DNA from: Pedobacter westerhofensis
GTDB taxonomy: Bacteria > Bacteroidota > Bacteroidia > Sphingobacteriales > Sphingobacteriaceae
Length of the DNA: 64,000 bases
Reading direction: 5' to 3'
Assembly: GCF_900182595.1 (NCBI RefSeq)
Contig: NZ_FXTN01000009.1
Span: forward strand, 248,001 to 312,000
Shown here: positions 15,961 through 25,112 of the stretch, one piece after another
Numbering within the stretch: position 1 is the first letter of the stretch
How the letters are laid out: every line of letters begins with the position of its first letter
The notes under the pieces: generated by a model
Database searches by the model: none
What the model was told of the DNA's origin: nothing
The model's input: the letters and a program-made list of their open reading frames with translations, nothing else
Made by a program: the position numbers and the translations under genes

Positions 15961-18912
15961 TTAGCTCAATTTTGGTTTTTTTTGTCCCAGGTCGATTACG
16001 ATAGGAGTAGAGATACACAGTGACGAGTACGTACCGATGATACGTCCGATCAGCAATGCAAAGATAAATCCGCGGATGCTTTCTCCACCAAAGATGAAGA
16101 TCACCAGCAACACGAAGAATACAGTTAATGAGGTCAGGATGGTCCTGCTCAGCGTACTGTTCAGTGCGAAATTGATCAGTGTATTGCGTTCTTCACCGTA
16201 AAGATCATCTTTACCTGCTTCTGCAAGTTTCTCACGGATACGGTCAAATACTACAACAGTTTCTGTCATCGTGTAAGACATAACCGTTAGGATCGCCGCG
16301 ATAAAGTCTTGACCGATCTCCAGAGAGAAAGGCAATACGCCATCAAGGATCGTATAGAATGATAATACAAGTAATACGTCATGGAACAATGCGATAACCG
16401 CACCTAAACCATAGTTCAGTTTCTTAAACCTTACGATGATATAGATAAACATGACCAGGCATGAGAACAGGATTGCTCCGTAAGCGCTGTACACTAAATC
16501 ACTTGCGATGATCGGTCCAACTTTCTGGTTACTCTCAATGCTGTATTTTACACCTGTCGTAGCCAAACCACCTCTTAGTGCATCTTCAACCAGTTTATCA
16601 GCACCAGCGTCCTGATCAGTGATATGATAAGTAGTAGTGATTTTTAAGTCCTGGTTGTTACCAGCAGTTTTAACCTGCAGCTCTTCATTTTTAAAGCTTG
16701 GGGCTAGTTTAGCTTTCACATCTTCAGTATCCATTCCTTTATCGAAATGAACAATGTAAGTACGTCCGCCTTTAAAGTCGATACCCAACCTTAAACCACC
16801 GTTTTTGAAGTAGAAAACAATACCTAAAACAATGATGATCGAAGAGATCGTATAATAAAGCTTTCTGCGTCCAACAAAGTTGAAAGCGATATTTTTGAAA
16901 GCGTGGATTGTTGCTTTGTTACCAAAAGTAATGTTTGCGTTTTTGTTCAGTAGAGATTCAAACACCAAACGTGAGATCAGAACCGCACAGAAAAGTGATG
17001 ACAGGATACCGATACAAAGTGTAGTTGCAAAACCTTGAACAGGTCCGCTACCAAAAACGTAAAGAATAATACCCAGGATCAAGATGGTAACGTTTGAGTC
17101 GATGATCGAAGGCATTGCATGTTTAAAACCTTCAGAGATCGAAGCAGCTGTGCTCTTACCGTGATTAAGTTCTTCCCTTACACGTTCAAAGATCAGGATG
17201 TTTGCATCCACTGATAAACCAATTACCAGAACGATACCGGCGATACCAGGTAAAGTCAGTACAGCTCCCAGTGAAACCAGGATACCCATAATGAAGAACA
17301 AGTTAATCACCAATGCAAGGTTAGCTACCCATCCGGCTTTGTTGTAATACAGCGCCATAAAGATCAGGATCACAACAAAGGCAAGTACAAATGAAAGCAA
17401 ACCGTTGTCGATTGCAGCCTGTCCTAATGAAGGGCCAACTACAAACTCTCCAACAATACGTGCCGGAGCCGGTAATTTACCTGCTTTTAAAATATTCGCT
17501 AAATCCTGTGTTTCGTTTACTGTGAAATTACCTGTGATTGAAGAGATACCGTTAGGGATTTCATTCTGCACAGTAGGGGCAGAGTAAACTGCGTTGTCCA
17601 GAACAATTGCAATCGCTTTTTTATTGTTTGCATCGGCCGAAGCTTCAGCAGTAATTTTTTTCCATTTCTGAGCACCTTCGCCAGTCATGTACATGGTCAC
17701 CTCAGGTTTACCTTTCTGATCGTAATCATGACGGGCATCGCTAATGGCTTCGCCACCTAAATCTGGTTTTCCATCAGGGTTGATAGATTTGATCGCATAC
17801 ATTTCGAAAACCTTGGTACCATCCATTGGCCTAACGCTCCACATGAATTTCATGCTTTGCGGAATGATCGCTGCAACTTCAGGTGTGCGGAAGTAAGCAT
17901 TTACTTTGGCTGTATCTTTTTGTGCTACCCATCCAACAGTTGCACCCGGACGTAAAGCAGGCTGTCCGTTTTCGCCCTGGTAAGTAGGAATATTTAAAAC
18001 AGCAAACAGCGGGTTGGTTTTTGCAAGTTCTTTAGTTTTCAGATCCAGAGAATCTTTACCGGTAGATTTTTTTGCAAGGTTAGCAAGAGCGCTTCCTTTT
18101 TTTGCTGAGGTATCTGCAGCCGCTGCAGTTGCAGTGGTATCTTTTACTACTGTAGCCAGTGTTTTGTTGATATTCTCCATGATAGAGTAAACCTCTTCAT
18201 TTTGATATACCTGCCAGAACTGTAATTCTGCAGAACCTTGCAATAATTTATGGACCCTTTCTTTGTCCTGCACACCCGGCATCTCAATCAGGATACGGTT
18301 GGTACCTTCCTGTTTCTGCATGTTCGGGCTCACTACACCAAATCCGTCGATACGGCTTCTGATGATGATGAACGAACGGTCGATTGCGCTGGCAGCTTCT
18401 TTTTGTAAGTATGTTTTTACTTCAGCATTGCTGGCACTGGCCTTCAGCTGTTGCGCGTTATCCTGGTTAGAGAAAAAATCTGCAAGTTTTACATTAGGGC
18501 TGTTTTTTTCAAAGTCATTTACAAACAGGGAAATGAAATCTTTGCCACCTGCATTCAGCTGCGTTTGTGCGCTGGAGAGTGCTTTGTTGAAATTGGCATC
18601 ATCAGTGTTGTTCGCTAAAGATTTTACCAGTTCACCTAACGAGATTTCCATCGTTACGTTCATACCGCCTTTAAGGTCGAGACCCAGGTTGATTTCTTTT
18701 CCTTTGCAGAACTGATAGTCAAATCCTAAAACAGGATAAACAGGTACAGCCGACATGGAGTCTAAATAAGCTTTTTCTTTAACCAGGTCACCTTTGGCAT
18801 ACGCTTTAGCGTCTTTTTCTACCTTCGATGTTACGAGATTGAACGAGAGTGAATACACACAGACAATACCTAATAGTATTGCCATAAATTTAATGAAACC
18901 TTTACCTTGCAT
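15961..18912 (-). CDS. secDF: Protein translocase subunit SecDF (fused)
   Basis: A 983-residue fusion of SecD and SecF, which uses the proton gradient to help complete Sec-dependent export. The order is: N-terminal membrane helix (about 8-27), large periplasmic region with an Ala/Lys-rich insertion near 265-290, SecD membrane block with G-L-S-V-D-A-N-I-L-I-F-E-R (about 560-575), then the SecF half starting about 680 with its own periplasmic part and T-E-T-V-V-V-F-D-R-I-R-E (about 880-890). SecDF fusion is the normal state in Bacteroidota. A -7 box TAGATTTG (18963-18970) precedes it and a terminator follows. Confidence 0.96.
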   Translation of the reverse strand: MQGKGFIKFMAILLGIVCVYSLSFNLVTSKVEKDAKAYAKGDLVKEKAYLDSMSAVPVYPVLGFDYQFCKGKEINLGLDLKGGMNVTMEISLGELVKSLANNTDDANFNKALSSAQTQLNAGGKDFISLFVNDFEKNSPNVKLADFFSNQDNAQQLKASASNAEVKTYLQKEAASAIDRSFIIIRSRIDGFGVVSPNMQKQEGTNRILIEMPGVQDKERVHKLLQGSAELQFWQVYQNEEVYSIMENINKTLATVVKDTTATAAAADTSAKKGSALANLAKKSTGKDSLDLKTKELAKTNPLFAVLNIPTYQGENGQPALRPGATVGWVAQKDTAKVNAYFRTPEVAAIIPQSMKFMWSVRPMDGTKVFEMYAIKSINPDGKPDLGGEAISDARHDYDQKGKPEVTMYMTGEGAQKWKKITAEASADANNKKAIAIVLDNAVYSAPTVQNEIPNGISSITGNFTVNETQDLANILKAGKLPAPARIVGEFVVGPSLGQAAIDNGLLSFVLAFVVILIFMALYYNKAGWVANLALVINLFFIMGILVSLGAVLTLPGIAGIVLVIGLSVDANILIFERVREELNHGKSTAASISEGFKHAMPSIIDSNVTILILGIILYVFGSGPVQGFATTLCIGILSSLFCAVLISRLVFESLLNKNANITFGNKATIHAFKNIAFNFVGRRKLYYTISSIIIVLGIVFYFKNGGLRLGIDFKGGRTYIVHFDKGMDTEDVKAKLAPSFKNEELQVKTAGNNQDLKITTTYHITDQDAGADKLVEDALRGGLATTGVKYSIESNQKVGPIIASDLVYSAYGAILFSCLVMFIYIIVRFKKLNYGLGAVIALFHDVLLVLSFYTILDGVLPFSLEIGQDFIAAILTVMSYTMTETVVVFDRIREKLAEAGKDDLYGEERNTLINFALNSTLSRTILTSLTVFFVLLVIFIFGGESIRGFIFALLIGRIIGTYSSLCISTPIVIDLGQKKPKLS

Positions 18913-18962
18913 TTTTTGTTTGTAATTATTTGTCTATGCTGTATTATTTTTCAACAAGTCGG

Positions 18963-18970
18963 CAAATCTA
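18963..18970 (-). promoter_or_regulatory. -7 element of secDF
   Basis: TAGATTTG on the minus strand matches TAnnTTTG, 50 nt from the ATG at 18912. No -33 match at the usual spacing. Confidence 0.4.
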
Positions 18971-19024
18971 ATTAATTTTTTAATTAATAGTCAGCCTTCT
19001 ATAATATTTATTGAGGATAGTGAA

Positions 19025-19510
19025 CTATTTACGGAGAAGGGTTGAAAATGTATAAGCCCAGGCATTTTTTTCATCCGGTTCAAAACTGATTTTATCAGTT
19101 TCTTCCCAGAAACGAGTATCTATAGGAGGAAAAAAGGTGTCTGCCTCAAAATTTCCTTTCACTACTGTCAGGTAAATTTTATCAGTGATGCCCATTGCCA
19201 TTTTGTAGATTTCGGCACCTCCTACAATAAAGACCTCTTCATTTTCCTCACAGAGGGCGATTGCCGCATCGAGGTCGGTTACTACTTCTGCCCCTGGTAT
19301 TTCCAGCGAGGCGTTGCGGCTAATGACAATATTCCTGCGGTTGGGCAGCGGCTTTCCTACAGAGTCGAAAGTCTTGCGCCCCATGATCACGGTATGCCCG
19401 CTGGTCGTGTCTTTAAAATGTTTGAGGTCTGCCGGCAGTCGCCATAACAACTGATTGTTTTTTCCGATGGCATGGTTTTCTGCGATCGCTACCATGATAG
19501 AAATGATCAT
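19025..19510 (-). CDS. folA: Dihydrofolate reductase
   Basis: A 161-residue enzyme that reduces dihydrofolate with NADPH, restoring the tetrahydrofolate oxidised by ThyA. Seen are A-I-G-K-N-N-Q-L-L-W-R-L-P-A-D-L-K-H-F-K (substrate-site acidic residue and Met20-loop region), V-I-M-G-R-K-T-F-D-S-V-G and V-I-G/V-G-G-A-E-I-Y near residue 96. Its ATG overlaps the thyA stop by 4 nt, the classic thyA-folA arrangement. Confidence 0.95.
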   Translation of the reverse strand: MIISIMVAIAENHAIGKNNQLLWRLPADLKHFKDTTSGHTVIMGRKTFDSVGKPLPNRRNIVISRNASLEIPGAEVVTDLDAAIALCEENEEVFIVGGAEIYKMAMGITDKIYLTVVKGNFEADTFFPPIDTRFWEETDKISFEPDEKNAWAYTFSTLLRK

Positions 19511-20301
19511 ACGGCAACTGCAGCTTTTATGTGCGGATGAGGTTCGTAACCTTTCAGATTGAAATCTTCGAACTTGAAACTGAAGATATCTTTTACTTCG
19601 GGATTGATTTCCATTACGGGCAGCGGTTTGGCATCCCTGCTCAATTGCAGCTTTGCCTGTTCAATATGGTTATTATATAAATGTGCGTCGCCCAGCGTAT
19701 GAATAAAATCGCCATACTGCAGTCCGCATACCTGCGCAACCATCATAGTGAGCAAAGCATATGATGCGATATTGAAAGGTACGCCCAGGAAAATATCGGC
19801 ACTGCGCTGATACAGCTGACAGCTTAATTTGCCATCGGCAACATAGAACTGAAAAAATGCATGGCATGGAGGTAAGGCCATGCTGTCAATTTCCGCGACA
19901 TTCCATGCAGATACAATGATCCTTCGTGAATCGGGATTTTTCTTTATGGTATCGATGATCTTGCTGATCTGATCGATATGTCCGCCGTCAGGTGTCGGCC
20001 ATGAGCGCCATTGCGAACCATAAACAGGTCCGAGGTTCCCATCTTCATCGGCCCATTCGTCCCAGATCTTTACATTGTTATCTTTTAAGTATTTAATATT
20101 TGTCTCACCACTCAGAAACCAGATCAGTTCATGAATGATTGATTTGAGGTGTAGTTTCTTAGTGGTTACCATAGGGAAGCCTTCCTGCAGGTTGAAACGC
20201 ATCTGATAGCCGAAAACGCTGATGGTCCCTGTTCCTGTCCGGTCGTGTTTCTGTGCACCAGTATCCAGCACGTGCTGCATTAAATCCAGATATTGTTTCA
20301 T
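19507..20301 (-). CDS. thyA: Thymidylate synthase
   Basis: 264 residues from ATG 20301, the same length and N-terminus (M-K-Q-Y-L-D-L-M) as E. coli ThyA; an in-frame codon at 20355 would add 18 unrelated residues. It methylates dUMP to dTMP with methylenetetrahydrofolate. The catalytic cysteine is in L-P-P-C-H-A-F-F-Q-F, with R-S-A-D-I-F-L-G-V-P-F-N after it. It forms an operon with folA, which regenerates its cofactor. Confidence 0.97.
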   Translation of the reverse strand: MKQYLDLMQHVLDTGAQKHDRTGTGTISVFGYQMRFNLQEGFPMVTTKKLHLKSIIHELIWFLSGETNIKYLKDNNVKIWDEWADEDGNLGPVYGSQWRSWPTPDGGHIDQISKIIDTIKKNPDSRRIIVSAWNVAEIDSMALPPCHAFFQFYVADGKLSCQLYQRSADIFLGVPFNIASYALLTMMVAQVCGLQYGDFIHTLGDAHLYNNHIEQAKLQLSRDAKPLPVMEINPEVKDIFSFKFEDFNLKGYEPHPHIKAAVAV

Positions 20302-20366
20302 GTATCGATATAACTTATTTGAACCATGTCCAGTGCATGATTCTGTTAGAGACATTGCTTAAGTTA

Positions 20367-20374
20367 CAAAACTA
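20367..20374 (-). promoter_or_regulatory. -7 element of thyA-folA
   Basis: TAGTTTTG on the minus strand, a full TAnnTTTG match 65 nt from the thyA ATG. No good -33 box was seen. Confidence 0.4.
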
Positions 20375-20430
20375 CTTATATTTTTTATTACTATAGTAAT
20401 AATTACAGGCATCATGCGGGATCAAATCTT

Positions 20431-20438
20431 TAAGTTTG
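20431..20438 (+). promoter_or_regulatory. -7 element of ispE
   Basis: TAAGTTTG is a full match to TAnnTTTG, 25 nt before the ispE ATG. The -33 position has no TTTG. Confidence 0.45.
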
Positions 20439-20463
20439 TGTCTTCAATCTTTAAAAATATACA

Positions 20464-21267
20464 ATGCTTGCATTCGCGAATGCCAAGATCAACCTTGGCT
20501 TAAATGTAATCGAAAAAAGATCCGACGGTTATCATACGCTGGAAACGGTTTTTTATCCTGTAAAGATTTATGATACCATAGAAATCACCGATGCGGACAC
20601 AACCTTCTGCGAGATCAGGGGCGTAGCTATACCCGGAGATAGCAAAGACAATCTGTGCCTGCAGGCCTACAATTTGCTGAAAAAAGATTTCGGCCTGCCT
20701 CCGCAACAGATTACGCTGTTTAAAAATATTCCGGTAGGCGCCGGACTTGGCGGTGGATCAGCTGATGCGGCCTTTCTGATCAAACTGGTTAACGATAAGT
20801 TCAAACTGGAATTGTCTGTAAATGCAATGGAAGACTATGCGCGGCTGCTTGGTGCGGACTGCGCATTTTTCATCGGTAACAAGCCGGTATATGCGACAGA
20901 CCGCGGCGACCGGTTTGAGCCGCTGGATATTGATTTGTCTTCCTGGAATATGGTACTGGTGAAACCGCCGGTGCATGTATCTACCGCAGATGCTTTCAGA
21001 GGATTAAAGCCTGCCAGTCCTGCTGTCAATGTAAGAGAGCTGATGAGCCTGCCGCCTGATCAATGGAAAGAGGTAATGAAGAACGATTTTGAAGAAACAA
21101 TATTCCGCAAATATCCCGAAATTGCGCAGCTGAAGGCCGATCTTTATCATGCGGGTGCAACATTCGCTTTGATGAGTGGCAGCGGTTCAAGTGTTTTTGC
21201 GATATTTGATCATCCGGTAACCCTTCCCGGATTAGAACAAACCAACAGGGTATTTTACGACATTTAA
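20464..21267 (+). CDS. ispE: 4-diphosphocytidyl-2-C-methyl-D-erythritol kinase
   Basis: A 267-residue GHMP kinase that phosphorylates CDP-methylerythritol in the non-mevalonate isoprenoid pathway. Motifs: A-N-A-K-I-N-L-G-L at the N-terminus, the ATP-binding P-V-G-A-G-L-G-G-G-S-A-D-A-A loop and the C-terminal M-S-G-S-G-S-S-V-F-A. OsmC-family gene follows 4 nt after the stop, so both likely share a transcript. Confidence 0.95.
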   Translation: MLAFANAKINLGLNVIEKRSDGYHTLETVFYPVKIYDTIEITDADTTFCEIRGVAIPGDSKDNLCLQAYNLLKKDFGLPPQQITLFKNIPVGAGLGGGSADAAFLIKLVNDKFKLELSVNAMEDYARLLGADCAFFIGNKPVYATDRGDRFEPLDIDLSSWNMVLVKPPVHVSTADAFRGLKPASPAVNVRELMSLPPDQWKEVMKNDFEETIFRKYPEIAQLKADLYHAGATFALMSGSGSSVFAIFDHPVTLPGLEQTNRVFYDI

Positions 21268-21271
21268 AACC

Positions 21272-21688
21272 ATGGAAATTAACTTAGCAAGAAAAAATAA
21301 AAAATTTCATTTTGAGGCAGTAAACACAGAAGGGCAAACCGTAGGGATTGATGCAAATCCATCTATTGGCGGCGAGGGCAAAGGTTTCAGGCCAATGGAA
21401 ATGTTGCTGGTTGGTTTGGGCGGCTGCAGTGCGATTGACATGATCAATATGTTAACCAAACAGAAAGAACCGCTGGATGATGTGAAAATCAAAATCACTG
21501 CTACCCGTAAGGACGATGAGATCCCGGCGATCTTTGATGTGATCAATATCCACTTTGACATGTTTGGCGCGCTGAGTGTTCAGAAAGTTGAAAGAGCACT
21601 GGATCTTACTTTTGACAAGTACTGTTCTGTGTCAAATATTATCGGCCGTTCAGCTGAGATTAAGTTCTCTTATGAAATTCATGCCTGA
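21272..21688 (+). CDS. OsmC/Ohr-family protein
   Basis: A 138-residue protein of the OsmC superfamily, small dimeric thiol peroxidases acting on organic hydroperoxides. The two expected reactive cysteines are present: G-L-G-G-C-S-A-I-D-M (about residue 51) and D-K-Y-C-S-V-S-N (about residue 117). The family includes members with unknown substrates (YhfA type), which the sequence resembles most. It follows ispE by 4 nt and is convergent with the LapA-like gene 4 nt away. Confidence 0.88.
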   Translation: MEINLARKNKKFHFEAVNTEGQTVGIDANPSIGGEGKGFRPMEMLLVGLGGCSAIDMINMLTKQKEPLDDVKIKITATRKDDEIPAIFDVINIHFDMFGALSVQKVERALDLTFDKYCSVSNIIGRSAEIKFSYEIHA

Positions 21689-21692
21689 GATA

Positions 21693-21977
21693 CTAACTGA
21701 TATACTCTCTGTCTTCTTCGCTCAAACCATCTTTGGGTTCTGAGTTAAACTTATCCTGGTCTGCCGGCCTGTCGTCATAAGTACTGATGACAGTTCTCGG
21801 TTTGGCTGCCATGTAACCCAGGATGAATCCGATAAAAGTACACACACCTACTACAACCAGTTTTGAAATCTGTCCTTTGGTGACGATAAAGTCAAATTCA
21901 ACAGCATCTGTATTGATCATTAAAAAAACAGTGATCAAAATAGTGAAAATGATGATAAAGATGGTTTTGGTGCGCAT
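21693..21977 (-). CDS. LapA-domain (DUF1049-like) small membrane protein
   Basis: 94 residues with two transmembrane helices (about 5-22 and 39-58) separated by a short D-A-V-E-F-D-F-I loop, then a cytoplasmic acidic tail. This hairpin with N-T-D-A-V-x-F in the loop is the LapA/DUF1049 arrangement; in E. coli LapA assists LPS assembly. Here the role is unknown. It starts 4 nt after the stop of the large outer-membrane protein gene and is likely co-transcribed with it. Confidence 0.7.
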   Translation of the reverse strand: MRTKTIFIIIFTILITVFLMINTDAVEFDFIVTKGQISKLVVVGVCTFIGFILGYMAAKPRTVISTYDDRPADQDKFNSEPKDGLSEEDREYIS

Positions 21978-21981
21978 AATT

Positions 21982-24792
21982 TTAGAATGTGTAGTTTAAC
22001 ATGACTTCAAATATAGGATTCTGATTGTATTCCTGATTCACAAACACAATTCTTGTGCCTACATCCAGTACCGGCGAATAACGCAGGATATTCATATTGC
22101 TGTGGAGTTCAAATCCGTAAGTTTTTGGCTGTGACAGTTTAGTGCCCTGGCCGATGTTTTCATAGTGACAGAATACACCGCCCCTGACGTTTGTGATGTA
22201 GGCAAGCGGGCCGATCTCTGCATCAGGAAAGGCAATCGGGAAACGGTAGTTTAACAGCAGGGTGTTTCTAAGTTTATCTTTGGCCCGGATATTATTGTAT
22301 CCATAAACTGTATTGATGGCCGCGTTATAAATCCAGATGCCCGAAGTTTCCTGATAATTGAAATTGGCAAGGAAAGTATGGTTCCTGGCAAATCCTGGGA
22401 AATAAGCAAAGCCCTCTGCGGCAAAAAGATTACCGGCAAGTTTGTTGTCAAAAGGCTGGGTCAGGTAAGTGAAACGAAGTACCTGTGCCCACTTCGGCGC
22501 GATATCCCTTTCCGCAGTGCGGATGGAGTGCGTAAAGCTAAATCCTGTTTCCAGCGGGAAACTTAGCTTTTTGATAAAGTTGGCCGGCATCGATGCTGCA
22601 TCGTACCGCTGGGTATAGCTTGTCCCTGCATCTACAGAAAAATCGAAAAAATGGTTTTGTGCAGTCAGGGTCAGCGGAACCTGCACGTTTAGCCGGTAAT
22701 AGTTTTCCCTGAAGTCGCCCTGTTGTGTGCCGTTATTGGTTTCGTAAAAAAATCTGCGCGGCCTGTTGTTGTAGGTAAGATTGAATATCGGGTATAAGCT
22801 TTTAAAGCTGATGCCTGCGTTGTATTCCACTCTGCCCAGGTCGCGATGGTAATCTACGCCCAGCTGGGTATCAAAAGTATTCAGCAGGTTATTCGATTTA
22901 AGTCTCAGGCCAAAGAGATATTCATCTTCTACCTGAGGGCTGATACTGTGGAAGTGCAGCAGGTGTCCCAGTCTTTTGTAGCTGGAAGAGTTGAAAGTAC
23001 TGTCCGGTACCACATCAAACACGTTGCCCGTGTTTTCCTGCTTCGCAGCTGCGGCGCCAAAAAACACGAAGTTATTTTTCCCGGCATCTGCAGGTTCAAT
23101 CCTGGTTTTCGAGATCTCATAACCGTAGAGGTTAAAATTATTGAAAAGGATACTGTCAGTGCCCGGAATTTTCGTGGGATTAAAGGCTCCGTATTTAGAG
23201 GCGCTCAGAGCGCTTATTTTTCCTGAGTTGATATCTACGTTGTAAATGTTGTCAATTCCGCTGTAGTGTGCGTTAAATGCGATATTACGGTCAATAAATA
23301 CCGGCCTGCTCAGTTGCTGCGGAGTTTCGCTGATGATTTTTCGTGTTTTACCGTTCTGATCAACCGTCCAGATTGCTTTTCCCAGTTCAGAAACGCTCAC
23401 ATAGGTAATCATGGAACCGTCGCTGCTGAATGAAGGTGTCTGGATCAGTAGGTTTTCAGGATTTGGGAAGCTGCGGAGAATCCTTCCGTTTTCAGCATCC
23501 AATACGATCATGCTTACTTTATTGCTGAGGTCTATACTTACTGCAACGATCTTTGTGCCGTCAGCCGAGAGGGTGGGGGAGAAGATGCGTGACCTGGACG
23601 TCAGCTTCTTAACTTTTCCCGACTTCAGGTCGTAACTGCAGATGACGCTAAAACTCCTTCTCAGGAACCTGCCGTCATATCTCACTTCGTCCCATACGGC
23701 CTTGCCATTCGCATAACTGAACCAGGGCTGTTCCTGCTGGCCTATGCGCAGTAGTCGGTGTTCGTTTTTATCCTGATCAATCAGTACCAGCACGGCTGTC
23801 TCTGCTTTGCTGTCTTTCAGTGCCAGGATTTTTCCATCCGGCATTTTTGCCGGGAGGTAGTAGTTCGTTGCAAACTTTGCCTCAGAGTTGAGTGAAGGAT
23901 AGCTGACAGATGGTGTAAGGCCGGCCTGGATCTGCCAATCGTTCCTCAGTTTTACCGTCAGGGAATCATACCATTGCTTTGCAGTTTTTCCGGTATATTT
24001 CTTCATGCTTCCTGCCAGCGGGTAAAGCCGCACAGGACGCTTTTTTATGTCGGTAAGCAGACTGTCGATAATGTACTTTCCTGCATGTTCGCGCAGGGTG
24101 GAAATCATCAGGTATCCCAGCTGGTAATAGCCAGGAGTTACGTCTTTTTCTGAGCCGAATGCCGACTTGCTGTAGGAGTAATTTTTACCATTCAGGATTG
24201 CTGTTCTGTAGGGCATGATCCAGCTTGGCTGGCGGCCCCTGCCTACGTTGGTGAGCGAGGTTTCCGTACTCACAGCATCGCCCTCAAAAAACCAGAGCGG
24301 CAGGCTTACGCCCATCCATGCAAAATAGGCTTCTTCAGGAAAAGGATGTTCCTTCCCGCCAGTCAGTTTATCAAATTGTGCAACATGCCGCAGCTCGTGG
24401 ACGGCGAGGTTATTGAGCCAGTCCTGGCTGTCAAATGACTGCGGCGGAGTAGTAAAGAATTCAGACTTCTTGGGGGCCAGCTGGACAAAGCCATTTGCGA
24501 TTACCCCCCGGTTCTGAAGGATGATCGGGACCCTTGCTTTTTTGACGCCAAGACTACCGCCAACACGGCCAAAAATGCCGGGTATTGTATTGGCCATTCG
24601 CTGGGCCTCAGTCTCCAGCTCAACAGGGTAAATAATCCTGAAGCCGGAAGTGTTGATCTCTCTCCATTTTACACTAAAAGGGTTCTGTTCGCTATCGTAA
24701 ACCTGAGCTTGTGCTGTATCTGATATTAATATTGAGGTGACTAAAATTAAGATACTGAGTATAAGAATTCTATAGTGTATTTTAAATTGCAT
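21982..24792 (-). CDS. Predicted secreted metallopeptidase, beta-propeller and outer-membrane barrel protein
   Basis: A 936-residue protein with a signal peptide (cleavage near A-Q-A-Q, residue 30). Residues about 40-230 carry H-E-L-R-H (132-136) and a downstream L-W-F-F-E-G-D-A (Glu170), the HExxH...E pattern of peptidase MA-like gluzincins. Residues about 330-600 look like TolB/WD40 propeller blades. The C-terminal 330 residues are amphipathic strands ending in N-Y-T-F, as in outer-membrane barrels of the D15 type. It is therefore probably anchored in the outer membrane. Annotation as TolB alone would miss two domains. Substrate is unknown. Confidence 0.75.
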   Translation of the reverse strand: MQFKIHYRILILSILILVTSILISDTAQAQVYDSEQNPFSVKWREINTSGFRIIYPVELETEAQRMANTIPGIFGRVGGSLGVKKARVPIILQNRGVIANGFVQLAPKKSEFFTTPPQSFDSQDWLNNLAVHELRHVAQFDKLTGGKEHPFPEEAYFAWMGVSLPLWFFEGDAVSTETSLTNVGRGRQPSWIMPYRTAILNGKNYSYSKSAFGSEKDVTPGYYQLGYLMISTLREHAGKYIIDSLLTDIKKRPVRLYPLAGSMKKYTGKTAKQWYDSLTVKLRNDWQIQAGLTPSVSYPSLNSEAKFATNYYLPAKMPDGKILALKDSKAETAVLVLIDQDKNEHRLLRIGQQEQPWFSYANGKAVWDEVRYDGRFLRRSFSVICSYDLKSGKVKKLTSRSRIFSPTLSADGTKIVAVSIDLSNKVSMIVLDAENGRILRSFPNPENLLIQTPSFSSDGSMITYVSVSELGKAIWTVDQNGKTRKIISETPQQLSRPVFIDRNIAFNAHYSGIDNIYNVDINSGKISALSASKYGAFNPTKIPGTDSILFNNFNLYGYEISKTRIEPADAGKNNFVFFGAAAAKQENTGNVFDVVPDSTFNSSSYKRLGHLLHFHSISPQVEDEYLFGLRLKSNNLLNTFDTQLGVDYHRDLGRVEYNAGISFKSLYPIFNLTYNNRPRRFFYETNNGTQQGDFRENYYRLNVQVPLTLTAQNHFFDFSVDAGTSYTQRYDAASMPANFIKKLSFPLETGFSFTHSIRTAERDIAPKWAQVLRFTYLTQPFDNKLAGNLFAAEGFAYFPGFARNHTFLANFNYQETSGIWIYNAAINTVYGYNNIRAKDKLRNTLLLNYRFPIAFPDAEIGPLAYITNVRGGVFCHYENIGQGTKLSQPKTYGFELHSNMNILRYSPVLDVGTRIVFVNQEYNQNPIFEVMLNYTF

Positions 24793-25112
24793 TGATTAGG
24801 TTTACTAAAATATTTAGTTTTTTATAGTGGTCGGGTTTTGTACCGATGTAGTTTAACTGATTAAATAAATAATGTAAAAATCTCATTATTATCTATTTAT
24901 GATAAATTATTTTTTTGGCAATGCTGTGTATTATATGAATAAACAATAGTTTTTGTGAATAGTTTTTACTTTACTTTTATCAATCGTAATCCCTTTAGAA
25001 AGGATGGGCTGAAGTTACACTATTTCAATTGCATACATGCAACTTTTAATGATGTTTAACATTTCAGATGTAAAGCAAATAAGGCTGGGAGAGGACAGGT
25101 TTCAGGCAATAA
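24793..25112. other. AT-rich non-coding gap
   Basis: About 320 nt of AT-rich DNA that must hold the promoter of the 936-residue protein gene on its left. I found no full TAnnTTTG box on the minus strand, no hairpin with a T-run and no gene. Confidence 0.4.

Noticed and set aside
18263..18715. 150-residue open frame antisense to secDF
   Set aside because: Same reason: shadow of a well-supported gene.
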